This document shows positions 7,487-13,299 of a stretch of DNA of 13,299 bases, piece by piece. Both the position numbers and the translations under genes were made by a program. The first letter of the stretch is position 1. Every line of letters begins with the position of its first letter. The notes beneath the pieces were generated by a model. The model saw nothing but the letters and a program-made list of their open reading frames with translations, had not been told where the DNA came from and ran no database searches. This DNA comes from Candidatus Accumulibacter iunctus (lineage in GTDB: Bacteria > Pseudomonadota > Gammaproteobacteria > Burkholderiales > Rhodocyclaceae): NCBI GenBank assembly GCA_002345025.1, contig DDUX01000069.1, positions 27,452 through 40,750 on the forward strand. Direction: 5' to 3'.

Positions 7487-7516
7487 GGTCAGTGAGGCAA
7501 GAGAGACTCACTGACC
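7487..7516 (-). terminator. Hairpin downstream of PRC-barrel 2
   Basis: Perfect 10-bp inverted repeat (GGTCAGTGAG at 7487-7496, its complement at 7507-7516) with a 10-base loop, 55 bases beyond the PRC-barrel 2 stop and before PRC-barrel 1. No T-run follows on either strand. It is probably a 3'-end or terminator structure separating the two paralogues. Confidence 0.5.
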
Positions 7517-7571
7517 AGATTGCCGACCGCGTGCCCGTCCGTGGTTGGCGGTGTCGACCGGCGGGAACCGG

Positions 7572-8015
7572 TCAGACCCGCAGCTCTGACGCTTGCGACT
7601 GGGTTCCGTAGTAGGAATGGATTTCCCGTGCCCAGGACTGATCTGCCATGTTTGGCCAGTGGCCTTTGTCGAAGCCGGGTGCGTCCCGCAGGCGCTCCTT
7701 CTCGACGTTCAGCACGAAGCGCTTGTTCACCGTGTCGAGCTTCAAGGCGTGCCAGGGCACCGCGAAAAGCTTGTCGCCCATGCCAAGGAAGCCACCGAAG
7801 GACAGCACCGCGTAGGCCACCGTGCCGTTGCTGAGATCGAGCATGATCTCCTTGATGTCGCCCAGATCCTCGTCCTTCCGGTTGTAGACGTCGTTGCCGA
7901 CCAAGGTGGCAGCACCCATCATCTCGGGTCCTGGTCCGTGCCGCACATCGGGTCCGGGTTCCTGCGCGCCGCTGTCGCGGTACATGCCATAGGTATCACG
8001 ATCTTCGTAGTTCAT
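7572..8015 (-). CDS. PRC-barrel domain protein 2
   Basis: The 147-residue protein has a Tyr/Asp/Gly-rich N-terminus (1-35), a PRC-barrel domain (about 36-115; TLVGNDVYNRKDEDLGDIKEIMLD, VAYAVLSFGGF, KLFAVPWHALKLD) and a C-terminal PGFDKGHWPNMADQSWAREI segment. No signal peptide or membrane helix is visible, so it should be cytoplasmic. This compact form (about 130-150 residues, ending shortly after the WARE segment) is the common architecture of these stand-alone proteins, so it may be nearer the ancestral copy than PRC-barrel 1. ATG 8015 has GGAGG 5 bases upstream. A perfect Crp-type palindrome with a -10 hexamer lies 73-115 bases upstream of the ATG, implying a leader of about 66 bases. A stress or envelope role is inferred from context and family habit. 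Confidence 0.92.
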   Translation of the reverse strand: MNYEDRDTYGMYRDSGAQEPGPDVRHGPGPEMMGAATLVGNDVYNRKDEDLGDIKEIMLDLSNGTVAYAVLSFGGFLGMGDKLFAVPWHALKLDTVNKRFVLNVEKERLRDAPGFDKGHWPNMADQSWAREIHSYYGTQSQASELRV

Positions 8016-8087
8016 AGTGGCCTCCAGATGGTTGATTTCGATGGTTCACCGCAGCACCAGGCAAAGGGTCGGGCACTCAGTTCGGCC

Positions 8088-8130
8088 ATGCTATGCACGA
8101 GACGTCGCGCGGTCTGTGCGCCAGCGCACA
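8088..8130 (-). promoter_or_regulatory. Crp-type operator plus -10 upstream of PRC-barrel 2
   Basis: Perfect 16-bp palindrome at 8115-8130, minus strand TGTGCGCTGGCGCACA followed by GAC, identical to the DUF883 copy over the 16 bases and the GAC. The hexamer TAGCAT (8093-8088), the best -10 match of the set, starts 22 bases after the palindrome. This puts the centre at about -41.5 from a start near 8081. Confidence 0.75.
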
Positions 8131-8180
8131 GGCAGTCGCCAGTGGATCCGGTCGCACGGCAGGCAAGCGCAGCCACCTGC

Positions 8181-8807
8181 TTACCATCGCCGCGTATCCG
8201 CGGCGTTTGACCCGCTCCCGCTCATCAGGTAGGGTTCCAGGCGGCACTCGCGACCGCGCTCGCCTGTTTCGGCAAGGGGCGATCGCTCAGCGCCGCTGCT
8301 GGCTGTTTCAAGCCGATTTGCCGCCAGGAAAATGGCCAGACTTCTGCCGGTGAACCAGGCGGCGCGCAGAATCACCAGCCACACCAGGTTGTAGGCCCAC
8401 ACCCAGCCAATCACCTGCCATGAGATTGGCTCGAGCAGCGGCCCCATGGAACAGATCAGCGTGGTGGCGAGTTGAGCGAGAAGAAGCGGCACCAAGAGCG
8501 GCGCAGGCGGGCACGACGGCCAGAAGAAGCGGTTGCCGTTGTCACTGGCGAACAACAGCAGATTGCCACCGACCACCAATTGCAGGAGCATTACGGTCGG
8601 CAGAGCAGCCGTCGTCACGCTTGGCAGGGCCAGCAGCTGTGGGCTGGATACCAGCCACAGACCGATCAGGAGCGGGCCGACGGACTCAATGAGGAACAGC
8701 ACGCCGAGCAGCACGGATCCTGTTGTACCTGCGGATCCCCGCCGAGCAGTCAGGAAACGGGCTGGCACGAAAAAGCGAACCTGAACTGGTTCATGACTGT
8801 TCTCCAA
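8181..8807 (-). pseudogene. C-terminal remnant of a P-type (proton ATPase-like) ATPase
   Basis: The 208-codon frame starts at TTG 8807. It holds four hydrophobic segments (about 31-54, 64-88, 103-122 and 129-150). The stretches LLQLVVGGNLLLFASDNGNRFFW and ISWQVIGWVWAYNLVWLVIL match my memory of the last transmembrane helices of P-type ATPases of the plasma-membrane proton type (P3A). No actuator, nucleotide-binding or phosphorylation (DKTG) domain is present here or in any frame upstream to 9115, so about three quarters of such an enzyme is missing. The tail after residue 155 is polar and does not look conserved, and its last codons lie over a hairpin. GGAG (8804-8801) serves only an out-of-frame ATG at 8793 with a 14-codon frame. 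A stand-alone membrane protein derived from the ATPase C-terminus is the alternative to a dead remnant. Confidence 0.6.
8188..8205 (-). terminator. Compact GC hairpin at the end of the ATPase remnant
   Basis: Perfect 7-bp arms (CGCCGCG at 8188-8194, CGCGGCG at 8199-8205) with a 4-base loop, overlapping the last codons of the ATPase remnant and 58 bases before the PRC-barrel 2 operator. No T-run follows. It may insulate PRC-barrel 2 from upstream transcription. Confidence 0.4.
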
Positions 8808-8975
8808 GTGACCTGAGATGTTTCACAGCGGTCCCTGCGCTGCGGCACAGTGCAAGGTCGCCCGACGAGCCATTGGCTTGTGTCGGACTCCCGATGGAAG
8901 CCGAGCACCGCTTCACGAGGCAGGACCGGGCACACGCCTCCGGAAGAAGTTTGACGGCAACGCCTGGCTTCCATC

Positions 8976-9018
8976 TGTACGCCAACGCACAGACCGTTGG
9001 CTTCCTCTTGTTCAAGAT
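8976..9018 (+). promoter_or_regulatory. Crp-type operator plus -10 upstream of the coiled-coil stress gene
   Basis: 16-bp site at 8976-8991 (TGTACGCCAACGCACA) followed by GAC on the plus strand. The hexamer CAAGAT (9013-9018) starts 22 bases after the palindrome end. The predicted start near 9025 gives a leader of about 90 bases for the gene at 9116. On the minus strand, toward the ATPase remnant, neither the GAC nor a fitting hexamer is present, so the site points to the plus-strand gene. The 308-base stretch 8808-9115 holds no other feature that I can support. Confidence 0.6.
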
Positions 9019-9115
9019 GTGCAGGTGCCTGAGAGAGTATGGCGTCGATACGCAGTGGTGCCTGACGCCTTAAATCCAAGCCTTTTCAAGCTTTTCAACC
9101 TCAAGGAGCCTTACC

Positions 9116-9400
9116 ATGTCAAAAAGAGACGACTACATCGAGAAGATGAAACTCCAGCTGGATGAAGTGAATGCCAAGATCACTTCCTTGGAGGCCAAGG
9201 GGCAACGAGCGAAGGCTGATGCCGCCGACAAGTACGAGGAAGAAATGGAGAAACTGCGGCAGCAGTCGCAATTGGCCCTCACCAAGCTGGATGAACTGAA
9301 AGCTGCCGGCGAAGATTCCTGGGACGCGATGGTCGCCGAAATGGAAAAGATCCGCGACGCGTTTGTCCATTCCTTCAAGTACTTCAAGTCCCAGATTTGA
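9116..9400 (+). CDS. Small coiled-coil protein, sll1863-type stress response family
   Basis: 94 residues, highly charged (many Lys, Glu and Asp) and almost wholly helical: MSKRDDYIEKMKLQLDEVNAKI, a central coiled coil (LEAKGQRAKADAADKYEEEMEKLRQ), then LDELKAAGEDSWDAMVAEMEKIRDAF. The MSKRDDY start, QLDEVN and the GEDSWD motif resemble proteins annotated as the sll1863 stress response family, from memory of that family. There is no signal peptide or membrane segment. AAGGAG at 9103-9108 lies 7 bases before ATG 9116, a strong site. The Crp-type operator with correctly spaced -10 lies upstream, so it is likely a member of the local regulon. The molecular role of the family is unknown. Confidence 0.85.
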   Translation: MSKRDDYIEKMKLQLDEVNAKITSLEAKGQRAKADAADKYEEEMEKLRQQSQLALTKLDELKAAGEDSWDAMVAEMEKIRDAFVHSFKYFKSQI

Positions 9401-9466
9401 CCTGTCCCAAACTGCTGGCAGTAGCAAACGGCTACCAGGAAGAACTCTCGGCAGGGTCGGCGCGCA

Positions 9467-9714
9467 CTACTCGGCGTCGACCCTTGACCTGCGTCGAGAC
9501 GGTGGAACGGAGAATGAGGCGCGAGTGATACGATTGATGTCCGCCTCTTCCAACTGTTCTAGGTCGAGAAGTGCGTTCTGACGTCATCGATCGCACGAAT
9601 GACTGCATCCAGTTTCACCTGCATCGCTTCTGAATCCAGGTTCTGGGTGTGCTCGATCACAAACACCATCAGGAAGGTGACAATCGTCGTTCCCGTGTTG
9701 ATGACCTTCGACAG
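9467..9714 (-). pseudogene. Low-affinity iron permease family remnant, N-truncated and frameshifted
   Basis: On the minus strand, the frame from 9714 encodes LSKVINTGTTIVTFLMVFVI followed by EHTQNLDSEAMQVKLDAVIRAIDDV. This is the second-helix region and the following segment of the low-affinity iron permease family. The frame then runs into a stop (9561-9559). From 9580, in another frame, the family reading resumes as QNALLDLEQLEEADINRITRA and runs to a TAG at 9469-9467. A one-base loss near 9580-9582 explains this. The N-terminal half, with the first membrane helix, is absent: residues before LSKV are Arg/Ser-rich and unrelated. Intact members are about 120-150 residues. It lies 42 bases downstream of DUF3309 on the same strand. 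The family assignment is from recalled conserved motifs. Confidence 0.7.
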
Positions 9715-9755
9715 GCCCCTTGATCTAGAGGCCCGAGGGCGGCGGAAACCGCGCG

Positions 9756-9914
9756 CTACAACCTGCCCATGAGCAACAGAATGATCAGGATCACCACCAC
9801 CAGCCCGAGACCACCGCTGGGACCGTAGCCCCACCCTCGGCTGTGCGGCCAGCTTGGAAACGCGCCGATCAGCAGCAAGACCACAAGAATCAGCAGAATG
9901 GTTCCCAGTGACAT
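9756..9914 (-). CDS. DUF3309 family small membrane protein
   Basis: 52 residues from ATG 9914: MSLGTILLILVVLLLIGAFPSWPHSRGWGYGPSGG followed by LGLVVVILIILLLMGRL. The two hydrophobic helices (about 3-18 and 36-50) are joined by a Trp/Gly/Tyr-rich hairpin with the SWPHSRGWGYGPSGG motif diagnostic of DUF3309. The frame is open to 10019, but the extra codons are Arg-rich and non-conserved, and GGGAGAAG ends 3 bases before ATG 9914. These tiny proteins are common in proteobacteria and usually sit with stress-associated genes; their function is unknown. A Crp-type site and -10 hexamer at 10156-10113 point at this gene, giving a leader of about 190 bases. The iron permease remnant follows it. Confidence 0.9.
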   Translation of the reverse strand: MSLGTILLILVVLLLIGAFPSWPHSRGWGYGPSGGLGLVVVILIILLLMGRL

Positions 9915-10112
9915 TTTCTTCTCCCAGAAAAAATGGGTCAGTCGCAACCCTCCGGTGCTGGAGCAAACAAGCGCTGTGCACCGATGGCGCCTCCCGCGAC
10001 CGACCCGTGTGGGTCGCATCTGGCATGTCTGTCCAGAGTGCTTTACCCGTGGCAGCCTGCCTTTCGCGGACCCCGAAACGACCGGCGTTGAGCACGCCGA
10101 TCCCTGTTGAGA

Positions 10113-10156
10113 ATCCTAGCCGGGGGTAGGCGTCGGCGTCTGTACGCCACCGCACA
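10113..10156 (-). promoter_or_regulatory. Crp-type operator plus -10 upstream of DUF3309
   Basis: 16-bp site at 10141-10156, minus strand TGTGCGGTGGCGTACA followed by GAC. The hexamer TAGGAT (10118-10113) starts 23 bases after the palindrome end, one base more than at the other four sites. No comparable hexamer lies at this distance on the plus strand toward the CheB-CheR gene, though dual control of the divergent pair is possible. The rest of 9915-10283 holds only a minor inverted repeat (CACTGCC at 10155-10161 with GGCAGTG at 10175-10181). Confidence 0.6.
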
Positions 10157-10283
10157 CTGCCCACAGGCACGCCAGGCAGTGAGCGAATACGCGTTCGCCG
10201 TGGCGGAAAGGCCAGCGCGAGATGACCAGGAATGGAGTAACATCACGCCATCGATTGCGCCGGGAGAGCGCCGGGGAGTGAGA

Positions 10284-13200
10284 GTGCGGTCAGGAGAACT
10301 GAAGAAGAAGGCGGTTGCTCGATCTTCGCCGTCGCCGCTCGCCCCGGCCGGGTCGGCCGACAAGCCTGCGGGCGTCTCCTTCCCGATCGTTGGCTTGGGC
10401 GCCTCGGCCGGAGGGCTGGGGGCGTTCGAAGCGTTTTTTTCCGGCATGCCGGCGGAAGCAGAGCCCGGCATGGCCTTCGTGCTGGTCCAGCATCTGGCGC
10501 CGGACCACAAAAGCATTCTCTCCGATCTCATCCAGCGCTATACCCGTATGCGCGTATTCGAGGTCGAGGATGGCATGGCGGTGCAAGCCAACTGCGCGTA
10601 CATCATTCCGCCCAACCGCGACATGGCGCTCTTGGACGGCACGCTGCAGTTACTGGAACCGTCCGAACCGCGTGGCCACCGCTTGCCCGTCGACTTCCTC
10701 TTTCGCTCGCTCGCCCAGGACCAGCATGAACGGGCCATCGGCATCGTACTCTCCGGCACCGGCAGCGACGGCGCGCAGGGCGTCCGCTCGATCAAGGACG
10801 AGGGCGGACTGGTCATCGCCCAGAGTCCCGATTCGGCTGAGTACGACGGCATGCCGCGGAGCGCCATCGCCACCGGCGTGGTGGACTACGAGCTGGCCCC
10901 GGCGGACATGCCCGCACAACTGATCGCCTACGCCACTCGAGCCTTGGGAACGCATCAGGGAAGCGTTGCCAAGGATCCTTCAAGGAGCGACGAGGATCTC
11001 AAGAAGATCATGATTCTGCTGCGCGCGCAGACCGGTCACGACTTTTCGCAATACAAGCCGAGCACCATCCAGCGCCGTACCACGCGGCGCATGGCGGTGC
11101 ACCAGATCGGGACCTTGGCAAGCTATGTTCGCTATCTGCAGCAGACGCCGCTCGAGTTGGAGGCGCTGTTTCGCGATCTGTTGATCGGCGTGACCAGTTT
11201 CTTTCGCGATCCGGAGGCGTTCAAGGTGCTCGAGGGGCTGCTCATTCCCCAGCTCTTGGCCGACAAGTCGGCCGGCTCGGTGGTCCGGGTCTGGTCGCCG
11301 GGGTGCTCAACCGGCGAAGAGGCCTATTCGCTGGCGATTCTCCTGCAGGAACATCTGAACGCGTCCAAGCACGCCGTCACGGTACAGGTCTTCGCCACCG
11401 ACATTGACGGCCGGGCCATTGCGACGGCGCGCAGTGGTCTTTATCCGGCCAGCATTGCCGCCAATCTCTCGCCGGAGCGTCTGGCACGCTTTTTCACCGC
11501 CACCCCGGATGGCAGCGCCTATCGCGTCCAGAAGAGTATCCGCGACATGCTGGTGTTTTCCGAACAGAACGTGATCAGGGATCCGCCATTCTCCAGGATC
11601 GATCTGATCAGTTGCCGGAACCTGTTGATCTATATGGGCGCGGAGTTGCAGAAGAAGCTCATCCCCTTGTTCCACTACGTACTCAATCCGGGTGGCTTGC
11701 TGTTTCTCGGGACATCTGAAAGCATTGGCGAGTTTAGCGACCTGTTTGCGGTGCTCGACCGCAAGGCGAAGCTCTATCGGCGCAAGGAGGACTTTTCCAG
11801 CCGCCGGCGTGTCGCCCAGCGTGGTTTCCTGCCGTCGCAGACGGCGGTCGATGCGGCGCTCACAAAGGGCGGCTGGTGCGGCGGAAAGACGGTGTCGCCG
11901 GTGAAACTGCCGCTGCGCGAGTTGGCCGAACAGACCCTCCTGCAGCAGCTCGCCCCGGCCAGTGCGCTGGTCAACGGGCAGGGCGACATCCTCTATCTGT
12001 ACGGTCGCACCGGGATGTATCTGGAGCCGGCTCCGGGCGAGCCCGGCATCAACAATATCCTGAGAATGGCCCGCGAAGGGCTGCGGCAGGACCTCCGAAT
12101 CGCCCTGCACAAGGCGGCCAGCACCGCTGAGACGGTCCGCTTTGCAGGTCTGAAGGTCAAGAGCAACGGCCACCACACCCAACTCAATCTGAGCGTTTGC
12201 CCGGTGAAGTTCGGCCCGGCCCAAGTCGCTGCTTCGCCGTTGTTCCTGGTCATGCTCCAGGAAGTCCCAAGTGCCGACCCGGAACGGGCGCCGCAGGTCG
12301 GCGAGCCAACCGGCGCCGCGTCAGTCGCTCCGGGAGCAGGCACGGGAGTCGACGCAGCGTCCGGCACCGAAGTGCGCATCGCAGCGCTCAAGGAGGAGTT
12401 GCGAGCCAAGGATGAGTACCTGCAGGCCACCCAGGAGGAGCTGGAAACCTCCAACGAGGAGTTGAAGTCGTCCAACGAGGAAATGCAATCGGTGAACGAG
12501 GAACTGCAATCCACCAACGAGGAACTGGAGACCTCCAAGGAAGAATTGCAGTCGGTCAACGAGGAACTGGCGACGGTCAATGCCGAACTGCAGGCGAAGG
12601 TAAGCGATCTGTCGCGGAGCAACAACGACATGAACAATCTGCTTGCCGGTACCGGGATTGGCACCGTGTTTGTGGACCATCAACTGCGCATTCTGCGCTT
12701 CACCCCTGCGGCCAGCAGAATCATCAATCTGATCCCGAGCGATGTCGGACGGCCCGTTGCCCATATCGTCTCCAACCTGGTCGGCTACGATGGACTGGTG
12801 ATGGATACTCAGGCGGTGCTCACTACCTTGATCCACAAGGAGGTCGACGTGCTGACCCGGGATGGCAAGTGGTACACGATGCGCATCCAGCCCTACCGCA
12901 CGCTCGACAACGTGATCGAGGGCGCAGTGATCTCGTTCTTCGACATTACCGAGACCGTGCAGACGCGTCATGCCTTGCGCACAGCCACCGATCTGCTGCC
13001 TCTCGCGGTGGTCGCGCGTGATGCACACGATGCCATCACCGTGCAGGACCTGGAAGGCCGTATTCTGGCCTGGAACCCGGGAGCAGTGCGAACCTATGGC
13101 TGGAGCGAAGCGGAGGCTCTGCGGATGAACGTGCGCGACCGGATCCCGCCGGATTCGCGCGAGCGAGATCTGGCGACACTGCGGGAGCTTGCCGTGGCTG

Positions 13201-13299
13201 AAACCCTGGAGCCCCAGTGTACTCAACGGATCACCAAGTACGGTGCTGTCGTGAACGTCTCGATGACCTCGACGGCACTGCGAAACGAGGCGGGGCAGG
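10284..13299 (+). CDS. CheB-CheR-PAS fusion protein (3' end beyond the window)
   Basis: At least 1005 residues, open to the window edge with no internal stop. The order is a basic leader (1-32); a CheB methylesterase domain (about 33-215) with catalytic Ser41 (GLGASAGG), His70 (VQHLAPD) and Asp162 (SGTGSDG); and a CheR methyltransferase domain (about 230-490) with SAM-binding VWSPGCSTGEEAYSLAI (336-352) and SCRNLLIYM. A linker follows, then a heptad coiled coil (about 696-780) of repeated NEEL units, a PAS_10-like domain (about 785-900) and a second PAS (about 910 onward). Relatives of this design often end in a kinase or diguanylate cyclase domain, which cannot be seen here. GTG 10284 is chosen because GGGGAG (10273-10278) lies 5 bases before it; GTG 10278 is possible. 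No receiver domain precedes CheB, so it is not the classical chemotaxis CheB. It is divergent from DUF3309. Confidence 0.93.
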   Translation, partial: MRSGELKKKAVARSSPSPLAPAGSADKPAGVSFPIVGLGASAGGLGAFEAFFSGMPAEAEPGMAFVLVQHLAPDHKSILSDLIQRYTRMRVFEVEDGMAVQANCAYIIPPNRDMALLDGTLQLLEPSEPRGHRLPVDFLFRSLAQDQHERAIGIVLSGTGSDGAQGVRSIKDEGGLVIAQSPDSAEYDGMPRSAIATGVVDYELAPADMPAQLIAYATRALGTHQGSVAKDPSRSDEDLKKIMILLRAQTGHDFSQYKPSTIQRRTTRRMAVHQIGTLASYVRYLQQTPLELEALFRDLLIGVTSFFRDPEAFKVLEGLLIPQLLADKSAGSVVRVWSPGCSTGEEAYSLAILLQEHLNASKHAVTVQVFATDIDGRAIATARSGLYPASIAANLSPERLARFFTATPDGSAYRVQKSIRDMLVFSEQNVIRDPPFSRIDLISCRNLLIYMGAELQKKLIPLFHYVLNPGGLLFLGTSESIGEFSDLFAVLDRKAKLYRRKEDFSSRRRVAQRGFLPSQTAVDAALTKGGWCGGKTVSPVKLPLRELAEQTLLQQLAPASALVNGQGDILYLYGRTGMYLEPAPGEPGINNILRMAREGLRQDLRIALHKAASTAETVRFAGLKVKSNGHHTQLNLSVCPVKFGPAQVAASPLFLVMLQEVPSADPERAPQVGEPTGAASVAPGAGTGVDAASGTEVRIAALKEELRAKDEYLQATQEELETSNEELKSSNEEMQSVNEELQSTNEELETSKEELQSVNEELATVNAELQAKVSDLSRSNNDMNNLLAGTGIGTVFVDHQLRILRFTPAASRIINLIPSDVGRPVAHIVSNLVGYDGLVMDTQAVLTTLIHKEVDVLTRDGKWYTMRIQPYRTLDNVIEGAVISFFDITETVQTRHALRTATDLLPLAVVARDAHDAITVQDLEGRILAWNPGAVRTYGWSEAEALRMNVRDRIPPDSRERDLATLRELAVAETLEPQCTQRITKYGAVVNVSMTSTALRNEAGQ

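Noticed and set aside
8750..9079. 109-codon minus-strand frame ending MNQFRFAFSCQPVS
   Set aside because: It crosses the operator at 8976, shows no family features and overlaps the ATPase remnant. Only its last 14 codons have a good ribosome-binding site.
1657..10156. Reading the repeated palindromes as REP-like repeats, a mobile element or a CRISPR array
   Set aside because: Copies are single, kilobases apart, only 16-19 bp long, and keep a fixed distance and orientation to a -10-like hexamer upstream of genes. That fits operators, not repeats of a mobile or CRISPR kind.
11307..12224. 305-codon minus-strand open frame
   Set aside because: Fully antisense to the CheR region of the CheB-CheR gene. 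No family resemblance; high-GC shadow.
12369..12600. Direct DNA repeats of about 21 bases in the CheB-CheR gene
   Set aside because: They encode the heptad NEEL coiled coil found throughout this protein family, so they are ordinary coding repeats.
12321..13226. 301-codon minus-strand open frame with repeated hydrophobic/Gly units
   Set aside because: The apparent repeats mirror the NEEL coiled-coil codons of the CheB-CheR protein on the other strand.

Overview
The window reads as part of a GC-rich proteobacterial chromosome. Gene content (Crp/Fnr regulator, hybrid kinase, PRC-barrel, DUF883, DUF3309 and sll1863-type small proteins, CheB-CheR-PAS fusion) is what environmental Betaproteobacteria of the Rhodocyclales type usually carry. 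That placement is an inference from gene families and codon composition. No rRNA, tRNA, transposase, integrase or CRISPR array was seen.

Layout. A short tail of an upstream gene (ends at 67) and a transglutaminase-like protein (122-961) lie on the plus strand. They converge on a long minus-strand block. Read in transcription order from right to left, that block holds a truncated P-type ATPase C-terminus (8807-8181), two paralogous PRC-barrel proteins (8015-7572 and 7343-6804), a membrane hybrid histidine kinase (6555-3670), a response regulator with a PAS domain (3384-2563), a Crp/Fnr-family regulator (2554-1805) and a DUF883/ElaB-type membrane-anchored protein (1458-1126). To the right, a small coiled-coil stress-type protein (9116-9400) is on the plus strand. 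A frameshifted low-affinity iron permease remnant (9714-9467) and DUF3309 (9914-9756) are on the minus strand. A CheB-CheR-PAS fusion (10284 to the window edge, incomplete) is divergent from DUF3309.

The most interesting observation is a dispersed palindrome, TGTGCGC-NN-GCGCACA (16 bp, i.e. TGTGC-N6-GCACA). It has the geometry of a Crp-family operator. Five clear copies (1657, 6768, 8115, 8976, 10141) lie in the upstream regions of DUF883, the hybrid kinase, PRC-barrel 2, the sll1863-like protein and DUF3309. In each, read in the direction of the gene, the palindrome is followed by GAC and, 21-22 bases after its end, by a hexamer of the form NANNAT. That puts the palindrome centre at about -41.5, the class II activator position. 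The natural candidate to bind it is the Crp/Fnr protein encoded in the same window. The kinase that heads the kinase, response regulator, Crp/Fnr series has a copy itself. The simplest model is a locally encoded, autoregulated envelope or general stress regulon in which kinase and response regulator feed a Crp-type activator. The binding link is an inference.

Several genes are damaged or odd. The ATPase is only a C-terminal remnant. The iron permease has lost its N-terminus and carries a frameshift. The transglutaminase lacks the usual His before the conserved Trp. The response regulator has no recognisable output domain beyond PAS. Long plus- and minus-strand open frames that overlap these genes were judged to be high-GC shadows.
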